Notes: generated by a model from the letters alone, not told the origin. DNA of 64,000 nucleotides from Kumtagia ephedrae (GCF_003012745.1 NZ_PXYK01000012.1:62001-126000), one strand, 5' to 3'. Positions 28,023 to 38,103 are shown, counted from the first letter of the stretch. Numbers and translations are program-made.

Positions 28023-28997
28023 ATGGCGCGCCGGCTGCCTCCGCTCAATCCGTTGCGGGCCTTCGAGGCCACCGCCCGGCACGGATCGCTGACCAAGGCG
28101 GCGTCCGAGCTCAACGTCACCCATGGCGCCGTGAGTCACCAGATCAAGGCGCTGGAGGCAATGCTCAAGGTGCAGTTGTTCGAGCGCGCCGGCCAGCGCC
28201 TGAAACTGACGCTCCAGGGCGCCGAGCTACTGCCCTCGGTCACCAGCGCCTTCGACGGCATCGCTGCGGCGACGGCGCGCATGGCGCGCCCGACCGGCGC
28301 CGGCGCGCTGACGGTGAGCTGCGTGCCGGCGCTGCTGTCGCTGTGGCTCATCCCGCGCCTCGGCGGGTTCGTGGCGCAGTATCCGAACATCCGGCTGAAG
28401 CTGAACGCCTCCAACGATCCGCTCGACCTGCGTTCGCCCGACATCGACGTGTGTGTCCACTATGGCGACCGTGACTGGAGCGGCTGCTGGTTCCGGAAAT
28501 GGTCGGACCTCGAGCTTTTCCCCGTCGCCAGCCCGTCGCTGATCAACAACCGGCCGATCCGTTCGGTGCGCGACCTCGCCGACCACGTGCTGCTGCATGG
28601 CGACGACGGGCGCGAATGGCATACCTGGCTGGCGGCGGCAGACGCCCTCGATCTGGCGCGCGGGCCGCAGCTGCATTTCAGCGATGCGCGGCTTTCGACC
28701 GAGGCGGCGCAGCATGGGCACGGCGTGGCGCTGGGCGATTCGGTGACGGCGAGCGGGCTTCTGGCGCGCGGGCTGCTGGTCACGCCGTTCAACCTGTCGG
28801 TGCCGGCGGTGGATTCCTTCTACGTCGCCTGCCGCAGCGGCGTACGCGCCGCGCCGGCCGCGCAGACCTTCATCGACTGGCTGTTCGCCGAGCGCGACAT
28901 GAGCATGGCCGCCGGCGGGGTCGCGGTCGCCGGCCAGATCAGCATCCGCAAGCGGCGCGTGTCCGGCAAGGTGCAGGCGGGGTTAGCCGACCAATGA
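28023..28997 (+). CDS. LysR family transcriptional regulator (GcvA-like)
   Basis: A 324-residue regulator starting at ATG 28023 with AGGAAC upstream. The N-terminal winged helix reads PLRAFEATARHGSLTKAASELNVTHGAVSHQIKALE, the form typical of the GcvA/AmpR branch. A two-lobed effector domain follows (about 95-295). It is divergent from speB and the PotABCD-like operon and most likely activates them in response to their substrate. Confidence 0.92.
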   Translation: MARRLPPLNPLRAFEATARHGSLTKAASELNVTHGAVSHQIKALEAMLKVQLFERAGQRLKLTLQGAELLPSVTSAFDGIAAATARMARPTGAGALTVSCVPALLSLWLIPRLGGFVAQYPNIRLKLNASNDPLDLRSPDIDVCVHYGDRDWSGCWFRKWSDLELFPVASPSLINNRPIRSVRDLADHVLLHGDDGREWHTWLAAADALDLARGPQLHFSDARLSTEAAQHGHGVALGDSVTASGLLARGLLVTPFNLSVPAVDSFYVACRSGVRAAPAAQTFIDWLFAERDMSMAAGGVAVAGQISIRKRRVSGKVQAGLADQ

Positions 28998-29029
28998 AGC
29001 ACCCTCATCGGCCCTTCGGGCACCTCTCC

Positions 29030-30040
29030 TCACGCCGGGGCCGTCTCGACGATCGAGAACGCCGAGCGCGTGCGGATCAGCCGCGGCCCGCCGAAGCCGG
29101 CCTTGCGGAACAGCGCGGTATATTCGGCCAGAGACCGCTCCTTCGCGCCGGGAAACAGCATCATCATGTGCATGTCGGCGAGATAATTCATCGAATCGGC
29201 TTCGCCGGGAGGCGCTTCGAGCACCCGCTCGATCACCAGCAGGCGGCCGTCCGGCCTGATCGCCGCCCGGCACCGGGAGAGGATTTCGACGCAGCGCTCG
29301 TCGTTCCAGTCATGCAGGATCTGGGACAGCGTGTAGATGTGGCCGCCGGCGGGAACATGATCGAAGAAGCTGCCGGCCTCCACCGTGCAACGGCCGGCAA
29401 GCTCGCCGAGCACCCCGGCGGCGCCAGCCACTGCTCCCGCCTGGTCGAACAGCACGCCGCTTGGCGCCGGATGGGCGGCCAGGATCGCCTTCAGAAGCGC
29501 CCCACTGCCGCCGCCGACATCCACCACCCGCTCGGCTTGCGAAAAATCATAGGCCGCGACGACCGCGGCATGCCGATCGTCGGGGCTGTGCCGCATGAAG
29601 GCGTCGAAGATCGCGGCTTCCGTCGGGTTGTCGGCCAAATGGCTGAAGTAGGGTTTTCGGAATTCGGCCTCGAACGGCGTGTCGCCGGTCATGGCGCGCG
29701 CCGCGGCGCCCCAGACGGCCCAGGAACTCGGCATGGCGTAGTAGCGCGATGCATAATGAAGCGTAGGGGCGGAATCCTTGCGCAGATAGCGGGAGTCGTC
29801 GGTGTGGGCGACCGCGCCGTCTTCGGAGATCGAGAACAGGCCGAAGGCGGCGAGCGCGCGCAACAGGCGGGCGAGCCGTTCCGGATCCGCGCCGCATTCG
29901 GCCGCGAGCTCGGCGACCGGGCGTGCCTTGGCATCGATGCGATCGGCCAGGCCGAGCGAGCAGGCGATCTCGATCATCTTCGAGACCTGCAGGCCTCGGA
30001 CGAGGCCGAGGACTCGTGAATAGCCATCCCCGTTCGCCAT
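29030..30040 (-). CDS. SAM-dependent O-methyltransferase (family 2)
   Basis: A 336-residue protein. The N-terminal winged-helix dimerisation domain includes EIACSLGLADRIDAKARPVAELA. The SAM site is VVDVGGGSGALLKAILAAHP, and the catalytic His lies in ILHDWNDERC, as in hydroxyneurosporene/acetylserotonin-type methyltransferases. ATG 30040 has GGAGGG six bases upstream. The substrate is unknown: no carotenoid or polyketide genes are adjacent. It converges with the LysR gene and diverges from pncB. Confidence 0.88.
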   Translation of the reverse strand: MANGDGYSRVLGLVRGLQVSKMIEIACSLGLADRIDAKARPVAELAAECGADPERLARLLRALAAFGLFSISEDGAVAHTDDSRYLRKDSAPTLHYASRYYAMPSSWAVWGAAARAMTGDTPFEAEFRKPYFSHLADNPTEAAIFDAFMRHSPDDRHAAVVAAYDFSQAERVVDVGGGSGALLKAILAAHPAPSGVLFDQAGAVAGAAGVLGELAGRCTVEAGSFFDHVPAGGHIYTLSQILHDWNDERCVEILSRCRAAIRPDGRLLVIERVLEAPPGEADSMNYLADMHMMMLFPGAKERSLAEYTALFRKAGFGGPRLIRTRSAFSIVETAPA

Positions 30041-30280
30041 GCGATCCCTCCATCGGCCGGCAGGGATTGTCGTCATTCCGATAGGCGAGGTTTTTTGTAT
30101 TGCGTGACGGCATTGAACGCTGCTGCGGCAGTCCGCGTCAATGCCCCGTCGCCCGGGCAATCGCCTGCATCGCCGGTGTTCTGATATGCAGGACCAAACA
30201 TATCCTGAAGCATGCCGGACTTTTCGATGCTATAGCGCGCGTGAGCCGTGAAGGCTGCGGAGGAGAGTTCGAGAGGGCCT

Positions 30281-31585
30281 ATGACCAGGACCGATATCGC
30301 CCGGCGCGTCTACAACCACACTTGGAAGCTCGATCCGATCGTGCGCAGCCTGCTCGACACGGATTTCTACAAGCTTCTGATGCTGCAGATGATCTGGGGC
30401 ATGTACCCGAAGGTGGACGCCACCTTCTCGCTGATCAACCGGAAGACTACGGTGCGTCTTGCCGACGAGATCGACGAGCAGGAACTGCGGGCGCAGCTCG
30501 ACCACGCCCGCACGCTGCGCTTCTCCAAGAAGGAGATGATCTGGCTGGGCGGCAACACCTTCTACGGCCGCAAGCAGATTTTCTCGCCGGAGTTCCTGGC
30601 CTGGCTGGAGGGTTTCCAGCTTCCGGAATACGAGCTGCGCAAGAAGGACGGCCAGTTCGAGCTCGAGTTCCCCGGCCCGTGGATGTACACCACCATGTGG
30701 GAGATCCCGGCGCTGGCGATCATCAACGAGCTGCGCTCGCGCGCCGCCATGAAGTCCTTCGCGCCGTTCGCGCTCGACGTGCTCTATGCCCGCGCCAAGG
30801 CCAAGATGTGGGACAAGACCGAGCGGCTGAAGAAGCTGCCCGACATCCGTATCTCCGATTTCGGCACGCGGCGGCGCCACTCCTTCCTGTGGCAGCGCTG
30901 GTGCGTGGAGGCGCTGAAAGAGGGTATCGGCGAAGCCTTCACCGGCACCAGCAACGTCAAGCTCGCCATGGACACCGACCTGGAGGCGCTGGGCACCAAC
31001 GCACACGAGCTGCCGATGGTGCTGGCCGCGCTCACCGACAGCGAGGAGGAGCTGAGGCGCTCGCCCTATCACGTGCTGCAGGACTGGCAGCGCTATTATG
31101 GCGGCAATTTGCTGATCGTGCTGCCCGACGCCTTCGGCACGGCCTCCTTCCTGCGCGATGCGCCCGACTGGGTGGCCGACTGGACCGGCTTCCGCCCCGA
31201 CAGCGCCCCACCGATCGAGGGCGGCGAGCGCATCATGGCGTGGTGGCGGCAGAAGGGGAAAGACCCGCGCACAAAACTGCTGATCTTCTCCGACGGGCTG
31301 GAGGTCGAGTCCATCATCGAGACCTATCGTCATTTCGAGGGCAAGGTACGCATGTCGTTCGGCTGGGGCACCAATCTCACCAACGACTTCGAAGGCTGCG
31401 CGCCGATCCCGACCGACGGGCTCAACGCCATCTCGCTGGTGTGCAAGGTGACCAGCGCCGACGGCCGGCCGGCGGTGAAGCTCTCCGACAATCCCGCCAA
31501 GGCGACCGGCGACCCGCGCGAGATCGACCGCTACCTGCGCGTGTTCGGCGACAAGGAAAGGGTGCGGCAGGCGGTGAAGGTGTGA
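30281..31585 (+). CDS. pncB: Nicotinate phosphoribosyltransferase
   Basis: A 434-residue PncB, the size usual in rhizobia. It converts nicotinate and PRPP, with ATP hydrolysis, to nicotinate mononucleotide for NAD salvage. Recognised segments are [20 protein letters not shown] at the N-terminus, [14 protein letters not shown] and [12 protein letters not shown] in the active site, and [10 protein letters not shown] near the phosphate-binding end. ATG 30281 is preceded by GAGAGGG. It stands alone between the methyltransferase and hrpB. Confidence 0.95.
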   Translation: MTRTDIARRVYNHTWKLDPIVRSLLDTDFYKLLMLQMIWGMYPKVDATFSLINRKTTVRLADEIDEQELRAQLDHARTLRFSKKEMIWLGGNTFYGRKQIFSPEFLAWLEGFQLPEYELRKKDGQFELEFPGPWMYTTMWEIPALAIINELRSRAAMKSFAPFALDVLYARAKAKMWDKTERLKKLPDIRISDFGTRRRHSFLWQRWCVEALKEGIGEAFTGTSNVKLAMDTDLEALGTNAHELPMVLAALTDSEEELRRSPYHVLQDWQRYYGGNLLIVLPDAFGTASFLRDAPDWVADWTGFRPDSAPPIEGGERIMAWWRQKGKDPRTKLLIFSDGLEVESIIETYRHFEGKVRMSFGWGTNLTNDFEGCAPIPTDGLNAISLVCKVTSADGRPAVKLSDNPAKATGDPREIDRYLRVFGDKERVRQAVKV

Positions 31586-31671
31586 GAGGGCGGGCCGGGA
31601 GTGGATGGAACGGGCCGTAGTTGGACAGGTCCGAGCGTGCGATGCGCGGTGAGTTTCCGATTGGCATCCGC

Positions 31672-34296
31672 ATGAACATCGCCGACCTCCCCGTTCTGCC
31701 CGTCACCGAGGCGCTGCCGACGCTGCTCGCCGCGCTGGAGACGGGCAACGGCGCCGTGCTGGTGGCGCCGCCCGGCGCCGGCAAGACCACGCTGGTGCCG
31801 CCGGCGCTGCTGTCGGCACCCTGGCGCGGCGACGGCACCATCCTGCTGCTCGAGCCGCGCCGGCTGGCGGCCCGGGCGGCGGCGCGGCGCATGGCGCAAA
31901 TCCTCGGCGAGGAGCCGGGCGGCACCGTCGGCTACGCCATGCGCATGGAACGCAAGGTCTCCGCCAGGACGCGCATCCTCGTCGTCACCGAGGGCATTCT
32001 CGCACGCATGATCCTCGACGATCCGGAACTGCCGGGCATCGCCGCCATCCTGTTCGACGAATTCCACGAGCGCTCGCTCGACGGCGATTTCGGGCTGGCC
32101 CTGGCGCTCGACGTGCAGGGGGCACTGCGGCCCGACCTCAGGCTGCTGGTGATGTCGGCCACCGTGGACGGCGCGCGTGTGGCAAAACTGCTCGGCGATG
32201 CGCCGGTGATCGAAAGCGCCGGCCGCAGCTTTCCCGTCGACATCCGCCACGCCGAGCGGGCGCCCGGCACGGCGGTCGAGGATGGCGTCGCCGCGGCGGT
32301 GCGCGAGGCGCTGGCGGCCGAGGAGGGCAGCGTGCTCGCCTTCCTGCCCGGCCAACGCGAGATACTTCGCACGGCGGAGCGGCTGGAGGGACGTATCGCG
32401 GAGAATGTCGACATCGTGCCGCTCTACGGCCAACTCGACGCGCGCGCCCAGGACGCGGCGATAAGGCCGGCGCCGGCGGGGCGGCGCAAGGTGGTGCTGG
32501 CGACTTCGATCGCCGAGACCTCGATCACCATCGACGGGGTGCGGGTGGTCGTCGATTCCGGTCTGTCGCGCGTGCCGCGCTACGAGCCGGCCTCCGGGCT
32601 GACGCGGCTGGAGACGGTGCGCGTCAGCAAGGCGTCGGCCGACCAGCGGGCGGGGCGCGCCGGGCGCACGCAGCCGGGTGTCGCCATCCGCTTGTGGCGG
32701 GCCGAGCAGACGGCGGCGCTTGCGCCCTACAATACGCCGGAAATCCTTGAGGCCGACCTGTCGTCGCTGTTGCTCGACTGCGCCGCCTTCGGCGTCGCCG
32801 ATCCGCGCGCGCTCGCCTTTCTCGATCCGCCGCCCGCGCCGGCCCTGGCCGAGGCGCGCGCCTTGCTCGCAGCGCTGCATGCGCTCGACGCCGACGGCCG
32901 GCTCACCGAGGCGGGCGCGACGATGCGAAAGCTCGCGCTGCCGGTGCGGCTGGCGCATATGGTGGCGGAGGCGGCGCGGCACGGGGCGGCCCGTGAGGCG
33001 GCCGAAATCGCGGTGCTGCTGACCGAGCGCGGGCTGGGCGGCGACAGCGCCGACCTGGAGCGGCGGCTGGCGCGGTTCCGGACGGAGAAGTCGCCACGGG
33101 CAACGGCGGCACGGCAGCTGGCGGAGAGGCTGGCTCGGAGCTTACCCTCCCCCTTGAGGGGAGGGTCGCCCGAAGGGCGGGGTGGGGGTGAACCGGCACC
33201 CACCGCGCGGTCGGTCCCCACCCCGGCGCTTCGCGCCGATCCTCCCCGCAAGGGGGAGGGTGGAGCTGGCGCGCTGCCTCACCCGACCCCATCCGCCGCC
33301 TTTGGCGGCACCTCCCCCTCGAAAGGGAAGGAAAGTGCCGGCGCGCTTCTCCTCCATGCCTGGCCGGACAGGGTCGCCAGGGCGCGCGGCGAGCGCGGCC
33401 GCTTCGTGCTGTCGAACGGCGGCGGGGCGATGCTCGACGCGGCGGACCCGCTGGCCGGCGAGACGTTCCTGGTGGTGGCCGACGTGCAGGGCAAGGCGCA
33501 GAACGCGCGCATCACCGCGGCGGCTGCGGTCGGCGAGGACGCCATCCGCGCCGTGCTCGGCGACCGGCTGGAGCGGCGGCGCGTCACCGAGTTCGACCGC
33601 GAGCGCGGCGCGGTGCGCAGCCGCGAGGCGGTGCGTCTCGGCGCCGTGGTGCTGTCCGAGCGGATGCTGCCGCCGCCGAAAGGCGCCGACGCCGACCGCG
33701 CTATCCTCGATGCGCTGCGCGCGCACGGGCTGGCGCTGCTGCCGTGGGGCAAGGACGCCGAGACCCTGCGCAGCCGCCTTTCCTGGCTGCACCGGGCGGT
33801 CGGCGCGCCCTGGCCGGACGTATCGGACGGCGCCCTGCTCGCTTCGCTGGAAGAGTGGCTGCTGCCGTTCCTGACCGGCGAGGCCGCCTTCTCCCGCATC
33901 GATCCCGGCGCCGTTTCCGCAGCGCTGATAGCGCTCGTTCCGCACGAGTTGCAGCGGCGGCTCGACAAGGCCGCGCCGACGCATTTCGATGCTCCTTCGG
34001 GCAGCCGGGTGCCGATCCGCTACGACGGCGAGATACCGGTGCTGTCGATCCGCGTGCAGGAACTGTTCGGCCTGACCGCGCATCCGACGATCGGCGACGG
34101 CCGCGTGCCGCTGACGCTGGAACTCTTGTCGCCGGCGCACCGGCCGATCCAGACGACGCGCGACCTGCCCGCCTTCTGGCGCGGCTCGTGGGCCGACGTG
34201 CGCGCCGACATGCGCGGCCGCTATCCCAAGCATGTCTGGCCGGAGGAACCTGCCAGCGCCATGGCTACCGCCCGGGCAAAGCCCCGCGTCAAATAG
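31672..34296 (+). CDS. hrpB: ATP-dependent RNA helicase HrpB with in-frame repeat insertion
   Basis: An 874-residue DExH helicase. Motifs: Walker A PPGAGKTT, II DEFHERS, III MSATVD, VI QRAGRAGRTQPG, followed by the HrpB C-terminal region (WLHRAVGAPWPDVSDGALL, YPKHVWPEEP). Between about residues 491 and 554 sits a Pro/Gly/Arg-rich stretch (SLPSPLRGGSPEGRGGGEP...) coded by repeat DNA at 33144-33331. HrpB is usually near 820 residues, so the insertion accounts for the excess length. Start 31672 (MNIADLPVLPVTEALP) fits the family; ATG 31642 is possible. HrpB function in bacteria is poorly defined. Confidence 0.92.
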   Translation: MNIADLPVLPVTEALPTLLAALETGNGAVLVAPPGAGKTTLVPPALLSAPWRGDGTILLLEPRRLAARAAARRMAQILGEEPGGTVGYAMRMERKVSARTRILVVTEGILARMILDDPELPGIAAILFDEFHERSLDGDFGLALALDVQGALRPDLRLLVMSATVDGARVAKLLGDAPVIESAGRSFPVDIRHAERAPGTAVEDGVAAAVREALAAEEGSVLAFLPGQREILRTAERLEGRIAENVDIVPLYGQLDARAQDAAIRPAPAGRRKVVLATSIAETSITIDGVRVVVDSGLSRVPRYEPASGLTRLETVRVSKASADQRAGRAGRTQPGVAIRLWRAEQTAALAPYNTPEILEADLSSLLLDCAAFGVADPRALAFLDPPPAPALAEARALLAALHALDADGRLTEAGATMRKLALPVRLAHMVAEAARHGAAREAAEIAVLLTERGLGGDSADLERRLARFRTEKSPRATAARQLAERLARSLPSPLRGGSPEGRGGGEPAPTARSVPTPALRADPPRKGEGGAGALPHPTPSAAFGGTSPSKGKESAGALLLHAWPDRVARARGERGRFVLSNGGGAMLDAADPLAGETFLVVADVQGKAQNARITAAAAVGEDAIRAVLGDRLERRRVTEFDRERGAVRSREAVRLGAVVLSERMLPPPKGADADRAILDALRAHGLALLPWGKDAETLRSRLSWLHRAVGAPWPDVSDGALLASLEEWLLPFLTGEAAFSRIDPGAVSAALIALVPHELQRRLDKAAPTHFDAPSGSRVPIRYDGEIPVLSIRVQELFGLTAHPTIGDGRVPLTLELLSPAHRPIQTTRDLPAFWRGSWADVRADMRGRYPKHVWPEEPASAMATARAKPRVK
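33144..33331. repeat. GC-rich inverted-repeat element inside hrpB, in frame
   Basis: Arm 33144-33190 (CCCTCCCCCTTGAGGGGAGG, then a GGGTGGGGG tail) is inverted at 33215-33262, and a third related arm follows at 33280-33331. The same arm type occurs at 38104, 60699 and elsewhere. The helicase frame stays open through all of it. Confidence 0.92.
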
Positions 34297-34334
34297 CGCT
34301 TGGCGCGAGCGCCCTTCCGGCGCGATAAACCGGC

Positions 34335-35660
34335 ATGATCAAACCCTTCACCACCCCCGACTTCGAGCAGACGCACCGGCTCAGGCTGAACACGCTGATC
34401 CGGCTGCGCTGGCTGGCGATCGCCGGCCAGAGCGTCGCGGTCATCGTGGTCGCCTACTGGCTGCAGTTCCCTCTGCCGGTCAGCCTGTGCTTCGCGCTGA
34501 TCGCCTGCTCGGCCTGGCTCAACCTGTTCCTCACCTTCCGCTTTCCGTCGACGCATCGGCTGCCCCCCAATTCGGCCCTGGCCACGCTGCTGTTCGATTC
34601 CCTGCAGCTCGCCGGCCTGCTCTATGTCACCGGCGGGCTCACCAACCCGTTCTCGCTGCTGCTCACCGTGCCCGTGGTCATCTCGGCCACCACCCTGCCG
34701 CTGAAGATGACCGCGGCGCTCGGTGCCCTGGTGATGGCGATGGCGACTGTGCTGGTGTTCCGCCACATGCCGCTGCCCTGGGTGGAGGGCGAGCGGCTGG
34801 CGATGCCCTTCGTCTATGTCGCCGGCATGTGGGTGGCGCTGTTCTCCTCGATCACCTTCACCGCCGTCTATGCCTGGCGGGTCGCCGAGGAGGCGCGGCT
34901 GCTCGCCAATGCGCTCGCCGCCACCGAACTGGTGCTGCAGCGCGAGCAGCATCTGTCGGCGCTGGACGGGCTGGCGGCTGCCGCCGCGCACGAGCTCGGC
35001 ACGCCGCTCGCCACCATCACCGTGGTCGCCAAGGAGATGGAGCGGGCGCTCGGCAACGATCCCAAGTTCCGCGAGGACGTCACGCTGCTGCGCTCGCAGA
35101 GCGAGCGCTGCCGCGAGATCCTCAAGCGGCTGACCAGCCTGTCGTCGGAGAGCGAGGGCCACATGGCCCGCCTGCCGCTGACCTCGCTCATCGAGGAGGT
35201 GATCGCCCCGCATCGCGACTTCGGCATCGCCATCCGGCTGGAGCCGGGCGAGCGCATCGGCCAGGAGCCGGTCGGCCACCGCAATCCCGGCGTCATCTAC
35301 GGGCTCGGCAATCTGGTCGAGAACGCCGTCGACTTCGCGGCGAGTACCGTCACGGTGCGCTGGCGCTGGAACGACGAGGCGGTGACGATCGACGTCGTCG
35401 ACGACGGCCCCGGCTTCCGCCCGGAGATCCTAGACCGCATCGGCGAGCCTTACATGTCGACGCGGCAGGGGCCGGAGCCCGGCGGCGGCCTCGGCCTCGG
35501 CCTGTTCATCGCCAAGACGCTGCTGGAGCGCTCCGGCGCCGGCCTCTCCTTCTTCAACGCCAACGAGCGCGGCATGGGCGCGGTGGCGCAGGTCTCGTGG
35601 CGGCGCGACCAGTTCGTCAGCCGGCGTCCCGCCCCCGACATCATGCACGATACCGCCTGA
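34335..35660 (+). CDS. regB: Redox sensor histidine kinase RegB/ActS
   Basis: A 441-residue membrane kinase with about six N-terminal helices. The quinone-binding heptad GGLTNPF (residues near 100-106), the phosphoacceptor box AAAHELGTPLATI (His219), and the redox-active Cys259 in SERCREIL are all present; these define RegB/PrrB/ActS. ATPase boxes are NLVENAVDFA, DDGPGF and GGGLGLGLFIAK. RegB senses quinone redox state and oxygen and phosphorylates RegA, coded 68 bp downstream. Targets in related bacteria include respiration, carbon and nitrogen fixation and acid tolerance. Confidence 0.95.
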   Translation: MIKPFTTPDFEQTHRLRLNTLIRLRWLAIAGQSVAVIVVAYWLQFPLPVSLCFALIACSAWLNLFLTFRFPSTHRLPPNSALATLLFDSLQLAGLLYVTGGLTNPFSLLLTVPVVISATTLPLKMTAALGALVMAMATVLVFRHMPLPWVEGERLAMPFVYVAGMWVALFSSITFTAVYAWRVAEEARLLANALAATELVLQREQHLSALDGLAAAAAHELGTPLATITVVAKEMERALGNDPKFREDVTLLRSQSERCREILKRLTSLSSESEGHMARLPLTSLIEEVIAPHRDFGIAIRLEPGERIGQEPVGHRNPGVIYGLGNLVENAVDFAASTVTVRWRWNDEAVTIDVVDDGPGFRPEILDRIGEPYMSTRQGPEPGGGLGLGLFIAKTLLERSGAGLSFFNANERGMGAVAQVSWRRDQFVSRRPAPDIMHDTA

Positions 35661-35728
35661 TGTGGCATTCCGGGCCCCGAATGGCTATATCGTCGCGAGA
35701 ACAAGACAGATGAAAGGGTAAGGCGCCG

Positions 35729-36292
35729 ATGATGGCCGAAGAGACGATCACCGATACCGGCATCGGGCAGGACGCATCGCTGCTGCTGGTCGACGACGAC
35801 AAGCCGTTCCTGACCCGGCTGGCGCGCGCCATGGAGGCGCGCGGCTTCTCGGTCGACACGGCCGAAAGCGTCGAGGAGGCGGTCGCCAAGGCGAAGGCCG
35901 GCGCGCCCGCCTATGCGGTCGTCGACATGAGGCTGGGCGACGGCAACGGGCTAGACGTGGTTGCGGCGATCCGCGAGAGCCGCGCCGACGCGCGCGCCGT
36001 CATCCTCACCGGCTACGGCAACATCGCCACCGCCGTGACGGCGGTGAAGCTCGGCGCCATCGACTACCTGTCCAAGCCGGCCGACGCCGACGACATCTAC
36101 GCGGCGCTGACCCGCAGCGGCGGCGAGCGCGCCGCCCCGCCGGAAAACCCGATGTCGGCCGACCGCGTGCGCTGGGAGCACATCCAGCGCGTCTACGAGA
36201 TGTGCGACCGCAACGTCTCGGAAACGGCGCGGCGCCTCAACATGCACCGCCGCACCCTGCAGCGCATCCTCGCCAAGCGCGCGCCGCGCTGA
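35729..36292 (+). CDS. regA: Response regulator RegA/ActR
   Basis: A 187-residue regulator. The receiver domain has LLLVDDDKPFL, phosphoacceptor Asp66 in VVDMRLGDGNG, and YLSKPAD. A Pro-containing linker (APPENPM) joins a Fis-type helix-turn-helix (NVSETARRLNMHRRTLQRILAKR) nearly invariant among RegA/PrrA/ActR proteins. ATG 35729 is used; ATG 35732 follows immediately. It acts with RegB as a global redox regulator. Confidence 0.95.
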   Translation: MMAEETITDTGIGQDASLLLVDDDKPFLTRLARAMEARGFSVDTAESVEEAVAKAKAGAPAYAVVDMRLGDGNGLDVVAAIRESRADARAVILTGYGNIATAVTAVKLGAIDYLSKPADADDIYAALTRSGGERAAPPENPMSADRVRWEHIQRVYEMCDRNVSETARRLNMHRRTLQRILAKRAPR

Positions 36293-36610
36293 GCGCGGCT
36301 GCGCCCGGAGGCGGAGTCCTCATGCCGTAGCGGAGGTGAGGCTCGCCGCCGGATAAGAGCGCCCGGGACAGGCCCGCTTGTTCCCGAAAGAGGGGACAAA
36401 AAATCGACCTTGCGAACAAAAAATCCGCGAGGGCACACGTCCAGGCGATTACTGCTTCGGCAGGATTGATTTTGATTTCAACCGCTTGGCCGGTATGACC
36501 GGCTGGCGCGGCGACATGTGGCCGTGCCGAAAACAGCCCGGCGCATCGCCGCGCTGCCCCCTCCTCCGCAACCCGTCCCATGCTTGTGCCGAGTTCAACG
36601 AGGCGCCGAC
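36293..36610. other. Gene-free stretch after regA with a possible promoter
   Basis: These 318 bases hold no supported gene. A short inverted pair TTGTTCCC/GGGGACAA (36378-36400) and two near-identical ACAAAAAATC words stand out. A candidate promoter for the DUF2793 gene is TTGATT (36472-36477), a 16-bp spacer, then TATGAC (36494-36499). The GGGGACA word recurs at 56647, 59287 and other repeat borders. Confidence 0.35.
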
Positions 36611-38095
36611 ATGGACACTTCCGACAATCTCGCTCTCCCCTACATCCTGCCGTCGCAGGCGCAGAAGCACGTCACCCACAACGAGGCGATCGCCATGCTC
36701 GACGCGCTGGTGCAGCCGGGCGTGCTCGACCGCGACCTCGCGGCGCCGCCGGCGTCGCCCGCCAACGGCGACCGGTACATCGTGGCAAGCGGCGCGTCGG
36801 GCGACTGGACCGGCCGGGCCGGCAGCATCGCGCATCGCCTCGACGGCGTCTGGGCCTTCTACGCTCCGCGACCCGGTTGGCTCGTTTTCGTCGTGGACGA
36901 GGCGAAGCTCGTCCATTGGACCGGTTCGACCTGGGCAGACTATCCGGCGGCGATCGATGTCCTGCAGTCGCTTTCCCTGCTCGGCATCGGCACCACGGCG
37001 GACGCGGCCAATCCCTTTTCGGCAAAACTCAACAAGGCGCTGTGGGCGGCGAGGACAGCCGCGGAGGGTGGCGACGGCGATCTTCGCTACACGCTGAACA
37101 AGGAGACCGCGGCCGACGTCCTGTCGCTGCTGATGCAGACTGGCTTCTCCGGCCGGGCCGAGTTCGGGCTGATCGGCGACGACAATCTGTCGCTGAAAGT
37201 CTCGCCCGACGGCACGGCCTGGACAACGGCGCTGACGGTCGACAAGGCGACCGGCCAGCTTGCCATCGGCAACCAGCTCAATCTGAACGCCTCGCTGTCG
37301 ATGTCCGGGGCGTCGCTGACCATCACGCGGGACGCTGCGGCGACTCTGCTCAGGCTGATCAGCTACCGCGACACCAATGCCACCCACGCGACCTTTGCCG
37401 CGGATGTGGCGCGCGGCAGCTTGGCATCGCCGGCCTTCATGACCAATACCGGGCTGATGGCGGAATTCATCGTCCGCCCGTGGGACGGGACCGCCATCGG
37501 CACGGTGACCTCAGGCCGCCTCGCCTTCCGCGCCTCGGAGAACCACAGCGCCGCGGCGCGCGGCACGCGCTGGACGATCGAGCTGACGCCCAACGGCAGC
37601 ACGTCGGTCGCGGAGGCCGGGGCGCTCGACCATGCGTCGGGCCTCTCGCTGTTCTCGGTGCCGGTGATCGACGCCAATCGCCATTTCCGGCTGCGCTCCT
37701 ATACGATCGCAAGCTTGCCGTCAGCTTCGCCCGCCGGGCAGATGATCCATTGCTCGGACCTGGGCGGCGGCGGCGGGCAGCTCAATTCCGACGGCGCGGC
37801 CTGGCGGCGCGTGTCGCGCGGCGGCCAGCAGGCGGTGGCGAGCGATGCCGATTTCACGCTTGCCGTGCTGGCCAATGCCGAGGAGCAGCGCCATACCGGC
37901 ACGCTCTCCGCCGATCGTGCGGTGACGCTGTCGGCGACCAACGCCTATGCCGGCGCCCGCTTCCGCCTGGCGCGTACCGGCGGCGGCGCGTTCAGCCTGT
38001 CCTTCGGCGGACTGAAGAACCTGGCGGCCAATACGTGGGCCGAGGCGGTGCATGACGGCTCAGCCTGGTATCTGGCGGCGTATGGAGGGTTGTGA
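36611..38095 (+). CDS. DUF2793 domain protein (phage/GTA tail-like)
   Basis: A 494-residue protein starting at ATG 36611. Residues 1-120 match the DUF2793 signature: LPYILPSQAQKHVTHNEAIAMLDALVQPGV, then ANGDRYIVASGASGDWTGRAGSIA and GVWAFYAPRPGWLVFVVDE. The rest is low-complexity, Ser/Thr/Ala/Gly-rich beta structure ending in a small domain (GALSSS-like WYLAAYGGL). DUF2793 is found in prophages and gene transfer agents of alphaproteobacteria as a possible surface-binding protein. No other phage gene is nearby, so this is an orphan copy. Actual role unknown. Confidence 0.8.
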   Translation: MDTSDNLALPYILPSQAQKHVTHNEAIAMLDALVQPGVLDRDLAAPPASPANGDRYIVASGASGDWTGRAGSIAHRLDGVWAFYAPRPGWLVFVVDEAKLVHWTGSTWADYPAAIDVLQSLSLLGIGTTADAANPFSAKLNKALWAARTAAEGGDGDLRYTLNKETAADVLSLLMQTGFSGRAEFGLIGDDNLSLKVSPDGTAWTTALTVDKATGQLAIGNQLNLNASLSMSGASLTITRDAAATLLRLISYRDTNATHATFAADVARGSLASPAFMTNTGLMAEFIVRPWDGTAIGTVTSGRLAFRASENHSAAARGTRWTIELTPNGSTSVAEAGALDHASGLSLFSVPVIDANRHFRLRSYTIASLPSASPAGQMIHCSDLGGGGGQLNSDGAAWRRVSRGGQQAVASDADFTLAVLANAEEQRHTGTLSADRAVTLSATNAYAGARFRLARTGGGAFSLSFGGLKNLAANTWAEAVHDGSAWYLAAYGGL

Positions 38096-38103
38096 AGGTT
38101 TTT

